DNA of 64,000 nt from Marinobacter sp. DY40_1A1 (GTDB lineage Bacteria; Pseudomonadota; Gammaproteobacteria; Pseudomonadales; Oleiphilaceae). How positions within the stretch are numbered: the first letter of the stretch is position 1; every line of letters starts with the position of its first letter. Positions 1 through 7,814 of this stretch are shown in pieces. The stretch lies in contig NZ_VCHA01000003.1 of NCBI RefSeq assembly GCF_016597815.1, positions 62,001-126,000 of the forward strand. Direction: 5' to 3'. A model generated the notes under the pieces. That model searched no databases, was not told where the DNA came from, and saw only the letters and a program-made list of their open reading frames with translations. A program made the position numbers and the translations under genes.

Positions 1-115
1 CAAGCAGAAAGTCTTCAACCGTTATCACTGCGCCGCCACGGCGATCAACATCTTCGCGGGCATTCAGCAATGCAGTCTGACATTGGGGGGCGAGGCATCC
101 TTGCCAATCTTCCAT
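1..115 (-). CDS. Clp_N-like N-terminal fragment (partial, runs off window)
   Basis: The first 38 codons of a minus-strand gene are visible, starting at an ATG at 115 and open to base 1. The peptide begins MEDWQGCLAPQC and continues with ALLNARE, DVDRRGG and VITVEDFLL. A helix, then a 'R-x-GG' turn, then 'I-T-x-E-D-F-L-L' is the pattern of the first repeat of Clp N-terminal (Clp_N) substrate-recognition domains. The rest of the protein is outside the window, so an AAA+ ATPase cannot be confirmed. It does not resemble the usual ClpV start. The ribosome site is weak (GGGAA about 9 nt upstream). It may belong to the neighbouring type VI secretion genes, but gloA and DUF1853 lie between, so the link is speculative. 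Confidence 0.5.
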   Translation of the reverse strand, partial: MEDWQGCLAPQCQTALLNAREDVDRRGGAVITVEDFLL

Positions 116-158
116 CAAACGTTTCCCTGTTTTATCGCATCATCCTGATGCATGAGGC

Positions 159-174
159 GTTAGTTAAAACTAAC
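159..174. promoter_or_regulatory. 16-bp inverted repeat, possible operator
   Basis: GTTAGTT and AACTAAC flank a central AA: two perfect 7-bp arms. It lies 44 bp upstream of the Clp_N-like start (115) on one side and beyond the end of gloA (240) on the other, so it most likely belongs to the promoter of the partial gene. The size and symmetry suit a TetR- or MarR-type dimer, but no such regulator is in view. Confidence 0.35.
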
Positions 175-239
175 CTTTAAAATCTTCACAATTCTATGGA
201 TGTTTCGGTTGATCTGCAATTCCGACGGGCATGCAGCAC

Positions 240-680
240 TCACCAACTGCCGGTATTCTCCATACTGACCCAAGGCTCTTTAGGCGCCAACGGCTCGCCT
301 TTCTGCAGCAACTCTATGGAAATATTGTCTGGTGAGCGGATAAACGCCATGTAACCATCCCGGGGAGGACGGTTAATCGTAACGCCTCCAGCCTGCAGCT
401 TCTCACAAAGCGCATATATATCATCCACCCGATAAGCCAGATGGCCAAAGTTACGGCCACCCGTGTACTCTTCCGGGTCCCAGTTATAGGTCAACTCCAG
501 CGTGGGTGCCTTATGCTCACGCGCTTGAACTTCGTCCTTTGCCGCTGCGAGAAACACGAGCGTAAAACGCCCTTTCTCACTGTCTCTACGGTCGATCTCA
601 ACCATACCCAGCAAGTCACAAAAAAAATGCAGGGATTTCTCAAGATCCCCTACGCGGATCATCGTATGTAGGTACTGCAT
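240..680 (-). CDS. gloA: Lactoylglutathione lyase (glyoxalase I)
   Basis: A 146-residue VOC-superfamily protein that isomerises the hemithioacetal of methylglyoxal and glutathione to S-lactoylglutathione in the cytosol. The metal ligands of GloA enzymes are all in place: His5 (YLHTMIRV), Glu62 (LELTYNW), His80 (FGHLAYRV) and Glu123 (SIELLQ). The GRNFGH and [11 protein letters not shown] stretches are typical. The ATG at 680 is preferred to an upstream in-frame start at 710 because AGGAGG lies just upstream (4-nt spacer) and the protein then begins [13 protein letters not shown] like its relatives. A single-gene unit, divergent from the DUF1853 gene; 107 bp separate the two starts. The Ni/Co-type loop length (short form) suggests a nickel-class enzyme; that point is inference. 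Confidence 0.93.
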   Translation of the reverse strand: MQYLHTMIRVGDLEKSLHFFCDLLGMVEIDRRDSEKGRFTLVFLAAAKDEVQAREHKAPTLELTYNWDPEEYTGGRNFGHLAYRVDDIYALCEKLQAGGVTINRPPRDGYMAFIRSPDNISIELLQKGEPLAPKEPWVSMENTGSW

Positions 681-786
681 ACTGCCTCCTTCCGTATCCT
701 TTTGCTTCAAGCGGTGAACACTGCGCTTTGACTGGCACAGGGCTGCCGCATCTTTATTACCTCACAGTTTACGGTATTCTGGACGG

Positions 787-1692
787 ATGGACGCAAACCT
801 CAAGTCGGAACTGACTAGCCCTTACCAAACTCCAGCGATCAACCATCTCGCCTGGCTGTGCCAGGCACCGCAACTGATGCATTCGCCGATCATTTTTGAG
901 CCTGCAGAGTATCTGCCTTCGAATTATCCTGACCTGCTTAAGCTCTGGGATGAATATCCTGAAGCTTCACCTCCGTTACTGAGAGAGCCGCCACAGCGCC
1001 GACTGGGATTCTATTTCGAACGGCTATATCAGATTTTGCTGGAAGACCTGCTCGGCTGGCCCATTCTGATGAAAAACCAACAGATACAATCTGCCGGGCA
1101 CACCATCGGAGAGCTGGATTTCGTGGTGCACAGCCGTGCAGAAGACCGCATTGAACACCACGAAATTGCCATCAAGTTCTATCTTGGTGTGCCAGAGCCA
1201 AACGGAACAACCCTCTGGTACGGCCCCAATGCCAGAGACCGGCTGGACATAAAAACAACCAGCCTGCTCGAACAACAAAGCAGGCGCACATGGTTGCCTG
1301 AAACCATCGCAATGCTGTCGGAATATGGCATTACAGGACCGCTGACATCACGGATTTTCATGCCAGGATATTTGTTCTATCCCGATGCCTCGCAGGCAGT
1401 CACTCCGGATTATGTTCCCAGTGAGCATCTGCGTGGGCGGTGGATGTATGTGTCCCACGCAAAAGCATTAGACACGTCACATTGGGTTGTGCTCAACAAA
1501 CCGCATTGGATTGGCGGCTGGTTTCAGCGCGAGAAGCCAGATGCTGAGCTTGCTATGGATGCTCTGATGCGCGTAGAAGACAGAGGCGTTCCGCAGCTGT
1601 TTGCCGTGCTGCGGGAAGATCAGCAGGCCGGCAATTGGAAAGAGATGGATCGGGTGTTTGTGGTGCCGGAGGGCTGGCCACTCGTTCGCTGA
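787..1692 (+). CDS. DUF1853 family protein (putative PD-(D/E)XK fold)
   Basis: A 301-residue cytosolic protein of the uncharacterised DUF1853 family. The diagnostic middle section is present: LGFYFERLYQILLEDLLGWP (about residues 77-97), then GELDFVV (near 113) and, about 15 residues on, HHEIAIKFYLG, then WYGPNARDRLDIK. The spacing of Glu, Asp and E-x-K in these segments resembles a PD-(D/E)XK nuclease core, which is inference from pattern only. No signal peptide or membrane segment. The ribosome site is weak (GGACGG directly before ATG). It is convergent with the type VI-associated gene ending at 1726, with only 33 bp between them. No function can be assigned. Confidence 0.85.
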   Translation: MDANLKSELTSPYQTPAINHLAWLCQAPQLMHSPIIFEPAEYLPSNYPDLLKLWDEYPEASPPLLREPPQRRLGFYFERLYQILLEDLLGWPILMKNQQIQSAGHTIGELDFVVHSRAEDRIEHHEIAIKFYLGVPEPNGTTLWYGPNARDRLDIKTTSLLEQQSRRTWLPETIAMLSEYGITGPLTSRIFMPGYLFYPDASQAVTPDYVPSEHLRGRWMYVSHAKALDTSHWVVLNKPHWIGGWFQREKPDAELAMDALMRVEDRGVPQLFAVLREDQQAGNWKEMDRVFVVPEGWPLVR

Positions 1693-1725
1693 CCACAAAT
1701 CCATATACTTCTTTACCAAAACCTT

Positions 1726-2799
1726 TCAGATCGGCCAAGCTCCAACCGGTCGCTGTTTTCGGTATTCTTCCATGGAGATCTTACCCAATTGAGGCGTGAG
1801 TTTGCACCTGCGCTTACTCCAAGGATACTCGGTTTGTCGCTTCAGCCACTCAACCCCTTCGCCCTTTTTCCAAGCATCTATATCCAGGTCACGCCAGAAG
1901 CGGGGGTTGCGGCCGGTTTGCTTATCATGTTCCGCAGTGACCGGATCCAGGTGCCGGAAGGGTTCCAACCTAGGTACATCGGGCAGAGGCCGGGATACAT
2001 CCATATAGGTCTGGAGCACATCCCAGAGTGCCAGCACCTCAGACTTGCTGGATTCGATGGAGCTGAAGGCGGTGTTGTGGAACGATTTTTGAGTATAACG
2101 ATGCAGAAAAATGAGCCGATAAAACACTCCACTTTGCTGGATCACTCGATCCACGTAGGCATCGAATTCCACGAACGGGGCCTCGAAATGCCGCCCTCCT
2201 CCCAGAGCCATGCGAACCTGGCCGGTGGTGCGGTTAAACTCGCTGCAGCCGTCCTCCAAAGTTTTATCCAGCTTTTTGTTGATGGTTTTCTCAAAGGGCT
2301 TCAGAACGAAGCCCATGCCGGTGCTCATAAGCCAGTTGGTGGTTACTGGCGTTGCCCAGATCGCAAAAGCAAACCACGAAAGCGATAATATTCCCCCGAT
2401 AATTACTAAAATCTCGGAAGCAATGTTCAGGTTGTCGTTTGCCGTAATGAGCCCCCAGCCCACAACTGCGATACCGCTGAACCACAAGAAAAAGACCCAA
2501 ATCACCGGAAACAACAAAACCAAAAACTTGAGGCCCAATTTTTCATTCAGAAATCGAATCCGCTGATGGTCCCACCACCAATCTTTAGAAGTGAATTCCG
2601 GGTCGGTTTTTTCGTAATCCTGAAGCGTTTCAGCGTCTTGAATTGTACCCTGATAGGGGATAATGCCCGCATAGCTGCCAACTGGCTGAAGCTCTTCGCC
2701 GATACGCGTGCGTTCTTTTGGCGATTTCGGAAGAGGACTAATTTCCATGGCCCGAAACGCCTTATCCGTGATGTCGGGCATCGGTTTTAGCTCGCTCAT
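1726..2799 (-). CDS. T6SS-associated membrane protein, paralog 2 (unknown function)
   Basis: A 357-residue protein, clearly a duplicate of the protein encoded at 3373-4446. Shared blocks include RTRIGEELQPVG, ETLQD, the tryptophan-rich KDWWWDHQ followed by IRFLN, LEDGCSEFNR followed by TGQVR, and EPFRHLDPVTAEHDKQTGRN. About 90 cytosolic residues are followed by two or three hydrophobic segments (about 93-150) and a soluble C-terminal half. The membrane region is the most diverged part. ATG 2799 is chosen over the upstream TTG at 2814 because it gives exactly the same length as the paralog. The layout (WWW motif, TM pair, 'FNRxTGQV' strand) recalls DUF6708-type proteins near T6SS genes, a family match I cannot verify. 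As last gene of a vgrG-toxin module it may be immunity or adaptor. Confidence 0.8.
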   Translation of the reverse strand: MSELKPMPDITDKAFRAMEISPLPKSPKERTRIGEELQPVGSYAGIIPYQGTIQDAETLQDYEKTDPEFTSKDWWWDHQRIRFLNEKLGLKFLVLLFPVIWVFFLWFSGIAVVGWGLITANDNLNIASEILVIIGGILSLSWFAFAIWATPVTTNWLMSTGMGFVLKPFEKTINKKLDKTLEDGCSEFNRTTGQVRMALGGGRHFEAPFVEFDAYVDRVIQQSGVFYRLIFLHRYTQKSFHNTAFSSIESSKSEVLALWDVLQTYMDVSRPLPDVPRLEPFRHLDPVTAEHDKQTGRNPRFWRDLDIDAWKKGEGVEWLKRQTEYPWSKRRCKLTPQLGKISMEEYRKQRPVGAWPI

Positions 2800-2844
2800 A
2801 CCGGTGTTTTTCAAGATAGATCGCCCTGACTAGCCTTCCTTGCC

Positions 2845-2858
2845 TGGAAGCGCTTCCA
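2845..2858. repeat. 14-bp perfect palindrome in module intergenic gap
   Basis: TGGAAGCGCTTCCA is a perfect palindrome in the 65-bp gap between the zinc-ribbon gene (ends 2865) and the second paralog (starts 2799). On the minus-strand transcript it would form a 7-bp arm with no real loop and no U-run, so it is not a terminator. It could be an operator or chance. Confidence 0.25.
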
Positions 2859-2864
2859 TACCCA

Positions 2865-3212
2865 TCAACCAGAAGCGTCAACACTCTGTAACTGAACAGC
2901 ACCACCGCTCAGTGCTGAACTCATGATTGCAGAAATCAAAATAAATGGAATCGCCACGAAATAAGTAGGGAATCCGGCATCACCAAACATATTGATCAGC
3001 GCTACCACACCAACCGTTGCCGCCCCAATGGTGAGTATTAAAACCGATACTTTTGCTTTTAGCTCTGATTCGGCATCCACTTTAATCTTGACCAGTACCC
3101 CACACTGGGAACATTCAACAGGCTCGGATTTCCCAAGCAATTCCATCTGATCTGCCGTAAGTTGATTCCTACCATCGCAGGCTGTGCATGTCGCTTCTAC
3201 ACAATCACTCAT
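2865..3212 (-). CDS. Small zinc-ribbon membrane protein
   Basis: A 115-residue protein of unknown family. The N-terminus carries two C-x-x-C pairs (Cys9-TA-Cys12 and Cys34-SQ-Cys37), the arrangement of a zinc ribbon. Two hydrophobic helices follow (about 55-76 and 84-105). ATG 3212 is chosen because AGGG lies about 9 nt upstream; the ATG at 3221 abuts that same site. It sits between two copies of a duplicated membrane protein in the vgrG module, 149 bp after one and 65 bp before the other. This position suggests a role with the toxin or its immunity (inference). The zinc-ribbon-plus-two-TM layout is also seen in small proteins of unrelated function, so no activity is proposed. Confidence 0.75.
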   Translation of the reverse strand: MSDCVEATCTACDGRNQLTADQMELLGKSEPVECSQCGVLVKIKVDAESELKAKVSVLILTIGAATVGVVALINMFGDAGFPTYFVAIPFILISAIMSSALSGGAVQLQSVDASG

Positions 3213-3372
3213 TTTCACCATCCCTGGAGTTGAATTATTTTTTAATCTTTGTCTACTGTATTGATTCGTGTGTCACCGCTGAGCCCCCTCTGCCTGGCAA
3301 GCCTCTCAGGCTCTGCGCCTGCCTTGGTTAGCTTCCTGGCCGCAATGTCAGGCCACTAAGGGGCTCTTTGTC

Positions 3373-4446
3373 TCAAATTGGCCAAGACCCATCAGGGCGT
3401 TTCTGGCGATACTCTTCCATCGTAATTCTGCCCAGTTGGGGTGTCAGTTTGCACGCCCTACTATCCCACGGATACTCTCGTTGGCGCCTAAGCACCTCCT
3501 GTCCCTCACCGGTTTTCCATTCCTCCAGGTTCAAGTCACGCCAGTAGCGGGGGTTACGGCCAGTTTGCTTATCATGTTCAGCAGTAACCGGATCTAGGTG
3601 ACGAAAGGGTTCCAGGCGCGGTGTATCTGGCAAGGGCTGAGTCACATCCATGTAGCGCTGAAGCATATCCCACAGAGCCAAAACTTCGTGCTTTTCTGCT
3701 TCAATGGTGCTGAAGGCAGTCTTGTTGAAGGTTTTCTGGGTGTAGCGGTGTACCAACATGAGTCGATAGAAGATACCGCCTTGTTGAACAACCCGCTCAA
3801 CATAGGCATCAAACTCCACTAAAGGCGCCTCGAAGAAACGTTTTCGCCCGAGAGCAATGCGCACCTGACCAGTGAGTCGGTTGAATTCACTGCAGCCATC
3901 TTCGAGGGTGTCGTCCAGCTTCTTGTTGATGGCTTTTTCGAAGGGTTTGAGAAAAAAGCTGAGACCAGTGCTCATTATCCAGTTGGTGGTGGGAGGGATT
4001 ATCCAAAATGCAAAAAACATCCACGCAAATACAATAACCAACCCAAGCACACCAACTAAAAGCCCGGGAAGATCGTACCACCCAGATAACAGGGTGATTC
4101 CCCAAACAATTGAAGCCAAGCCTCCAAATAGAAGCAAAAAAATCCACGTGAATGGCAAGAGCAGGACCAAAAATTTAAATCCTAACTTGCCATTCAGAAA
4201 TCGAATTTTCTGGTGATCCCACCACCAATCCTTATCTTTGAATTCAGGATCTTTTCTTTCCTGATCCTGCAGGGTCTCAATATCTTGGATAGTTCCATGG
4301 TATGGAATAAGCCTAGCGTAAGTGCCAACGGGCTGCAGCTCTTCGCCGATACGGGTGCGCTTGGTCTGGTTTTGTGGCAACGGCCCTATAGCAGTTGCCC
4401 TGAAGGCCGTGCCTACATATTCAGAGACAGCTTTTGGGGCACTCAT
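3373..4446 (-). CDS. T6SS-associated membrane protein, paralog 1 (candidate immunity or partner of the VasX-like toxin)
   Basis: A 357-residue protein paralogous to 1726-2799. About 88 N-terminal residues with RTRIGEELQPVGTYA and KDWWWDHQKIRFLN precede two hydrophobic helices (about 91-121 and 126-150). A soluble C-terminal half has LEDGCSEFNRLTGQVRIALG and EPFRHLDPVTAEHDKQTGRN. Its ATG overlaps the toxin stop codon (ATGA, 4443-4446), and GAGGT lies about 8 nt upstream. It is therefore translationally coupled to the VasX-like toxin, as expected of a dedicated partner. Immunity proteins of pore-forming T6SS toxins are usually inner-membrane proteins, so immunity is the leading idea; adaptor or co-effector remain possible. 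The function is inference. Confidence 0.82.
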   Translation of the reverse strand: MSAPKAVSEYVGTAFRATAIGPLPQNQTKRTRIGEELQPVGTYARLIPYHGTIQDIETLQDQERKDPEFKDKDWWWDHQKIRFLNGKLGFKFLVLLLPFTWIFLLLFGGLASIVWGITLLSGWYDLPGLLVGVLGLVIVFAWMFFAFWIIPPTTNWIMSTGLSFFLKPFEKAINKKLDDTLEDGCSEFNRLTGQVRIALGRKRFFEAPLVEFDAYVERVVQQGGIFYRLMLVHRYTQKTFNKTAFSTIEAEKHEVLALWDMLQRYMDVTQPLPDTPRLEPFRHLDPVTAEHDKQTGRNPRYWRDLNLEEWKTGEGQEVLRRQREYPWDSRACKLTPQLGRITMEEYRQKRPDGSWPI

Positions 4447-7400
4447 GCGGTTACCTCGGTGAAAAACCAGTATGGCGACTTTGGCTGAGCGTATGGATCC
4501 AAGATAGCCCGCTCCTTAGGTGGTGGATTGCTGTGCAGGGCCGAATTATATGGTTCATAATATTCATACACTGGTGCGGGAAATATGATCGGCCCTAATT
4601 CGGTATCTAAAGTAACCTGAAGTCCAACTCGAACCCGTGTCTTCACTGACTCTTGATAAAGCAAACTACGATATTCACGATCTTGAAGCTCGCGTTTTAC
4701 AAGAAACCGAACAGCAGATAGATGTGGCAGTGACTGTCGAGCCACGACTTTCTTCAACGGTGTGGTTTTTACGAGTTGAGTACTGCTAACGGGCGCAATA
4801 GAGCCCGGAGCAACGATGCTTGTATTTGAGGATTGATAGGCGACTTCCTGAACAACCAAGTTGAAAGGGGTCACAGGTATGCCTGCGTTACACTCATACC
4901 CACGATAGAGGTTCAACCGGCTGACCAAAGGGAACTTTACTGTTACCACGTAATCATCAGATTTGGGTGTGTAACTAGGGGGTGATAATGCAGAATCCGG
5001 TTCAATATCTGCATACTTTTGCGCAGTAATCTCAATCGGTGAAAGAAGAGAAAGCAGTTGACTGTAATAGGCTTGATCGTCGTGCCCAACCATTAAGTCG
5101 TCAGGATACGTACCCCACGGACCTCGCTTGAGGAGTTTTTCGAACACATCATCTGCAACAGCAGAGGCATACAAACCACCGCCAATCACCATCGTCATGC
5201 CAAGGATTGCCCACCCCCAGCCAGGTATGGCGAGCAAAGTGCCAAAAAGTGGCTGAGCCACAAAAATCAAGCCACCTATTAATGCTATGGCGTGGCCCGT
5301 GGCGGCATCCAAATCCTGCTGTGACAAACTGATTCGCAATTCCCAGGCGCTCACAACAACATTGATAGCACTTGCAACAAAACTCGCCAAGCCTACAGTA
5401 CGAACCAAGGTAGAAGCATTCAAGCTTTTTAACCTACTACCAATAAAAATCCAGTTTTTCATATCGAACAGTGGTCGAGTAGAAAATTTGTAAAGACGAC
5501 GCTGGTTAGTTAAGTCGCTTCCCATCACAACGCTCAATTTCATGGACGCTGCGAAGAGATCCACGCCAGCACCCGCCAGCAACTTCGTGGTTGCTAGGGG
5601 CATGTTCCCATTACGTGAATCTTGGGCTCGACCATAATTTTGCAGTTCTATAAAAACATTAAACGCCGCCAAAATCACCAGCCCCCGGGACACAGCTGGC
5701 CCATCCACAACTTTCCCGACACGCTTAGCAAAATCCACCTTCAACAGGCTAAGCTTCTGGGCTTCGGAGTGCGCATCGGGCGCAAAGAACACCATGGTTC
5801 CACCAGCTACCTTATTAACAGCTTCCTCCAAAGCATCAGCGGCTCGTGTGGGGCTGCTTGATGCAATTACCTCATCAGAACTGTCCAATAGATCCGCATA
5901 CAAATAGTCTTTTTTTCGTGTGAGCACGCCTTCTGTGTGGTCAAAATCATTTAATCCCCGGTCGAGCCCATTTCCTTTCACACCTAGAATTGAACCGCTG
6001 ATAAGAGCTCCAGCCCGGTCCATCACCTTAATACTTTTCAGCTCGGGATCAGTTAAAGCAAGGTTCGATGAAACGGCCTGCATAACTCTTTGCAATTCGA
6101 CCTGCTGAATTTCTCCCACTTCCATCAGACGCTTACATACTGCCAATATCGCGGAACTCCACTCTGACAAAGCACCGGATACTAACCCTCCAACTTTTCC
6201 CGCATTGGAAATATCCTTAATAACGCTATCACCGCTTTCTGTTTTCTCTTGCAGCTGCTTCTCCAGATAGACTAATGACTGCGTATTCAGGCGGTTTAGC
6301 AGCGCCTCATCAATCTCGACGCCCCCATCAGCAAGCGCTCGCAAGCGTTCATAAGGAGACGGCATCTCGCCCTTCTCATCAGTTGAACTCTCAGAATCAG
6401 GTTGCGGTGACCAATCAGCTAGAAAACTTCCCTTGAGTATCCATTGTTTTAATCCGGTTAAGACCTCGACATCACTGCTTGCACCTTGAGCTTTAAGCAC
6501 GCCGGGGATCTGCTGCAAGACATTGAGTTTATCCGCCACCAACAAATAGGCTTCACAGATCGCATGATCACTGCATGTCCGGTAATCTTCAAAAATTGGA
6601 TCAAGCCCCCCTATCTTGATCGTGGCTATCAGGTCTTCGGCGTGCTGCTCAATGATGCGAATGGCATGATTCTTTTCAGACGTGTGCAACACTTCATCTA
6701 ACTTCTGCCGGTCTATGGCTTCTGCATACTTTGCCAATGATGGTTTTTTACCACCTGCTTGCGGATCAAAAACCGCCTGCCGGATCAGCATTGCAGAATG
6801 AACCATCGGGTTTTTCTGAATAGACACATCAATCGCATCAAGATAATGCAAAGCCAAATGCAACTGAGCAAGCGAATGCCGCAGCTTGAAAAGCGGGTCT
6901 GGCAAGGCAATGCAAGCTAGCCCTTTCTGCCCTCTCAGGTCGGCCAGCCGGTCTTTGTCGGGATCACAGCTAATATCAAGCTCTACGGGCTGCCCACCTT
7001 CTTCCTGAGCTTCACGCAAGCGGGCGGCTAGTTTTACACAGAGTTCGGAATCCGATGGAGTTTCGAAGGCTGGCGTAAAATCTCGCGGATTTTCCAGCAT
7101 TAGCTCAACGCCGAGATCCCTTGCCCGCAGCTCCGGTAGATCCTCAACCCTGGAAGCCGGAAACCCGGTCTTGAAGCTGATGCCCTCTGCGGCAGTTACA
7201 GCCCAGGCATGGCCAATGCCTGTTGTGCGGGCATTCCTGGCCTTATCATCGGCCTCCAGCTTCTGGATATAGCTCCAGTCCCATTGCACCTCACTGTACG
7301 CCATGCGGAAGTCGTGCATAACCGCTTGCCCTTGCAGGAATACGGGTACGAGTACATCGTCGAACCATTCACCTTCCGCTGGGCGCTCAACCCGTAAGTT

Positions 7401-7814
7401 ACTCTCCGGGTTATCAATTTCATTCCGGGCAGCCGTGAGATCAACATCACTCACTTTTGAATCTGGCCCGATCTCCAGCTCACGCCACAAACTGCCTCGG
7501 CGAAACACATATAAGTAGCCTGGCCGGAGCATCGCAACAGCCTTGCCTTGATAGACTGGGGCTCCATAACCTGTAGAGACAGGAAGTGCGCTTTCGATTT
7601 CTGCCAGGGGTTTAATCCTTAACAGGGTGTTCTCCTGATGGTCTTCCCGTTCAATATTCGAACGGGCATTTTTCAGAAGCGGAATAGTAATCTGCCCCCC
7701 TTCCCGCTTGTTGATTGTGAGCACCAGGTCATGGGGATTACTGTCGTCGTATTCTGCTTTACGACGAACTGAACGTTCCCTGGATTCATCGGTAAAAGTT
7801 ACAGTACCTGTCAC
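4443..7814 (-). CDS. VasX-like type VI secretion toxin
   Basis: A 1123-residue protein directly behind vgrG. The N-terminal part (about residues 45-115) has the GYGAPVYQGKAVAMLRPGYL and YVFRRGSLWREL segments typical of 'toxin VasX N-terminal region' proteins. A long helical, mostly soluble middle follows. The C-terminal third has several hydrophobic stretches (about 700-720, 730-750, 803-828 and a long hairpin 841-890 rich in Gly, Ile and Trp), fitting a membrane-inserting or pore-forming domain as in Vibrio cholerae VasX. It starts with GTG in a GTGA overlap with the vgrG stop, with AAGGGGG in the end of vgrG as ribosome site. No DUF4123 or DUF1795 adaptor gene is seen beside it. The gene is visibly more AT-rich than vgrG, suggesting a swapped cargo. 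Toxicity is inferred from family and context. Confidence 0.8.
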   Translation of the reverse strand: MTGTVTFTDESRERSVRRKAEYDDSNPHDLVLTINKREGGQITIPLLKNARSNIEREDHQENTLLRIKPLAEIESALPVSTGYGAPVYQGKAVAMLRPGYLYVFRRGSLWRELEIGPDSKVSDVDLTAARNEIDNPESNLRVERPAEGEWFDDVLVPVFLQGQAVMHDFRMAYSEVQWDWSYIQKLEADDKARNARTTGIGHAWAVTAAEGISFKTGFPASRVEDLPELRARDLGVELMLENPRDFTPAFETPSDSELCVKLAARLREAQEEGGQPVELDISCDPDKDRLADLRGQKGLACIALPDPLFKLRHSLAQLHLALHYLDAIDVSIQKNPMVHSAMLIRQAVFDPQAGGKKPSLAKYAEAIDRQKLDEVLHTSEKNHAIRIIEQHAEDLIATIKIGGLDPIFEDYRTCSDHAICEAYLLVADKLNVLQQIPGVLKAQGASSDVEVLTGLKQWILKGSFLADWSPQPDSESSTDEKGEMPSPYERLRALADGGVEIDEALLNRLNTQSLVYLEKQLQEKTESGDSVIKDISNAGKVGGLVSGALSEWSSAILAVCKRLMEVGEIQQVELQRVMQAVSSNLALTDPELKSIKVMDRAGALISGSILGVKGNGLDRGLNDFDHTEGVLTRKKDYLYADLLDSSDEVIASSSPTRAADALEEAVNKVAGGTMVFFAPDAHSEAQKLSLLKVDFAKRVGKVVDGPAVSRGLVILAAFNVFIELQNYGRAQDSRNGNMPLATTKLLAGAGVDLFAASMKLSVVMGSDLTNQRRLYKFSTRPLFDMKNWIFIGSRLKSLNASTLVRTVGLASFVASAINVVVSAWELRISLSQQDLDAATGHAIALIGGLIFVAQPLFGTLLAIPGWGWAILGMTMVIGGGLYASAVADDVFEKLLKRGPWGTYPDDLMVGHDDQAYYSQLLSLLSPIEITAQKYADIEPDSALSPPSYTPKSDDYVVTVKFPLVSRLNLYRGYECNAGIPVTPFNLVVQEVAYQSSNTSIVAPGSIAPVSSTQLVKTTPLKKVVARQSLPHLSAVRFLVKRELQDREYRSLLYQESVKTRVRVGLQVTLDTELGPIIFPAPVYEYYEPYNSALHSNPPPKERAILDPYAQPKSPYWFFTEVTA

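Noticed and set aside
3281-3366. GC-rich structured gap with GAGCCCC...GGGGCTC ends, reminiscent of an integron attC site
   Set aside because: The conserved attC core boxes (RYYYAAC and GTTRRRY) are not in place at the ends and no integrase or cassette array is near; the 72-nt interior folds only into short alternative hairpins.
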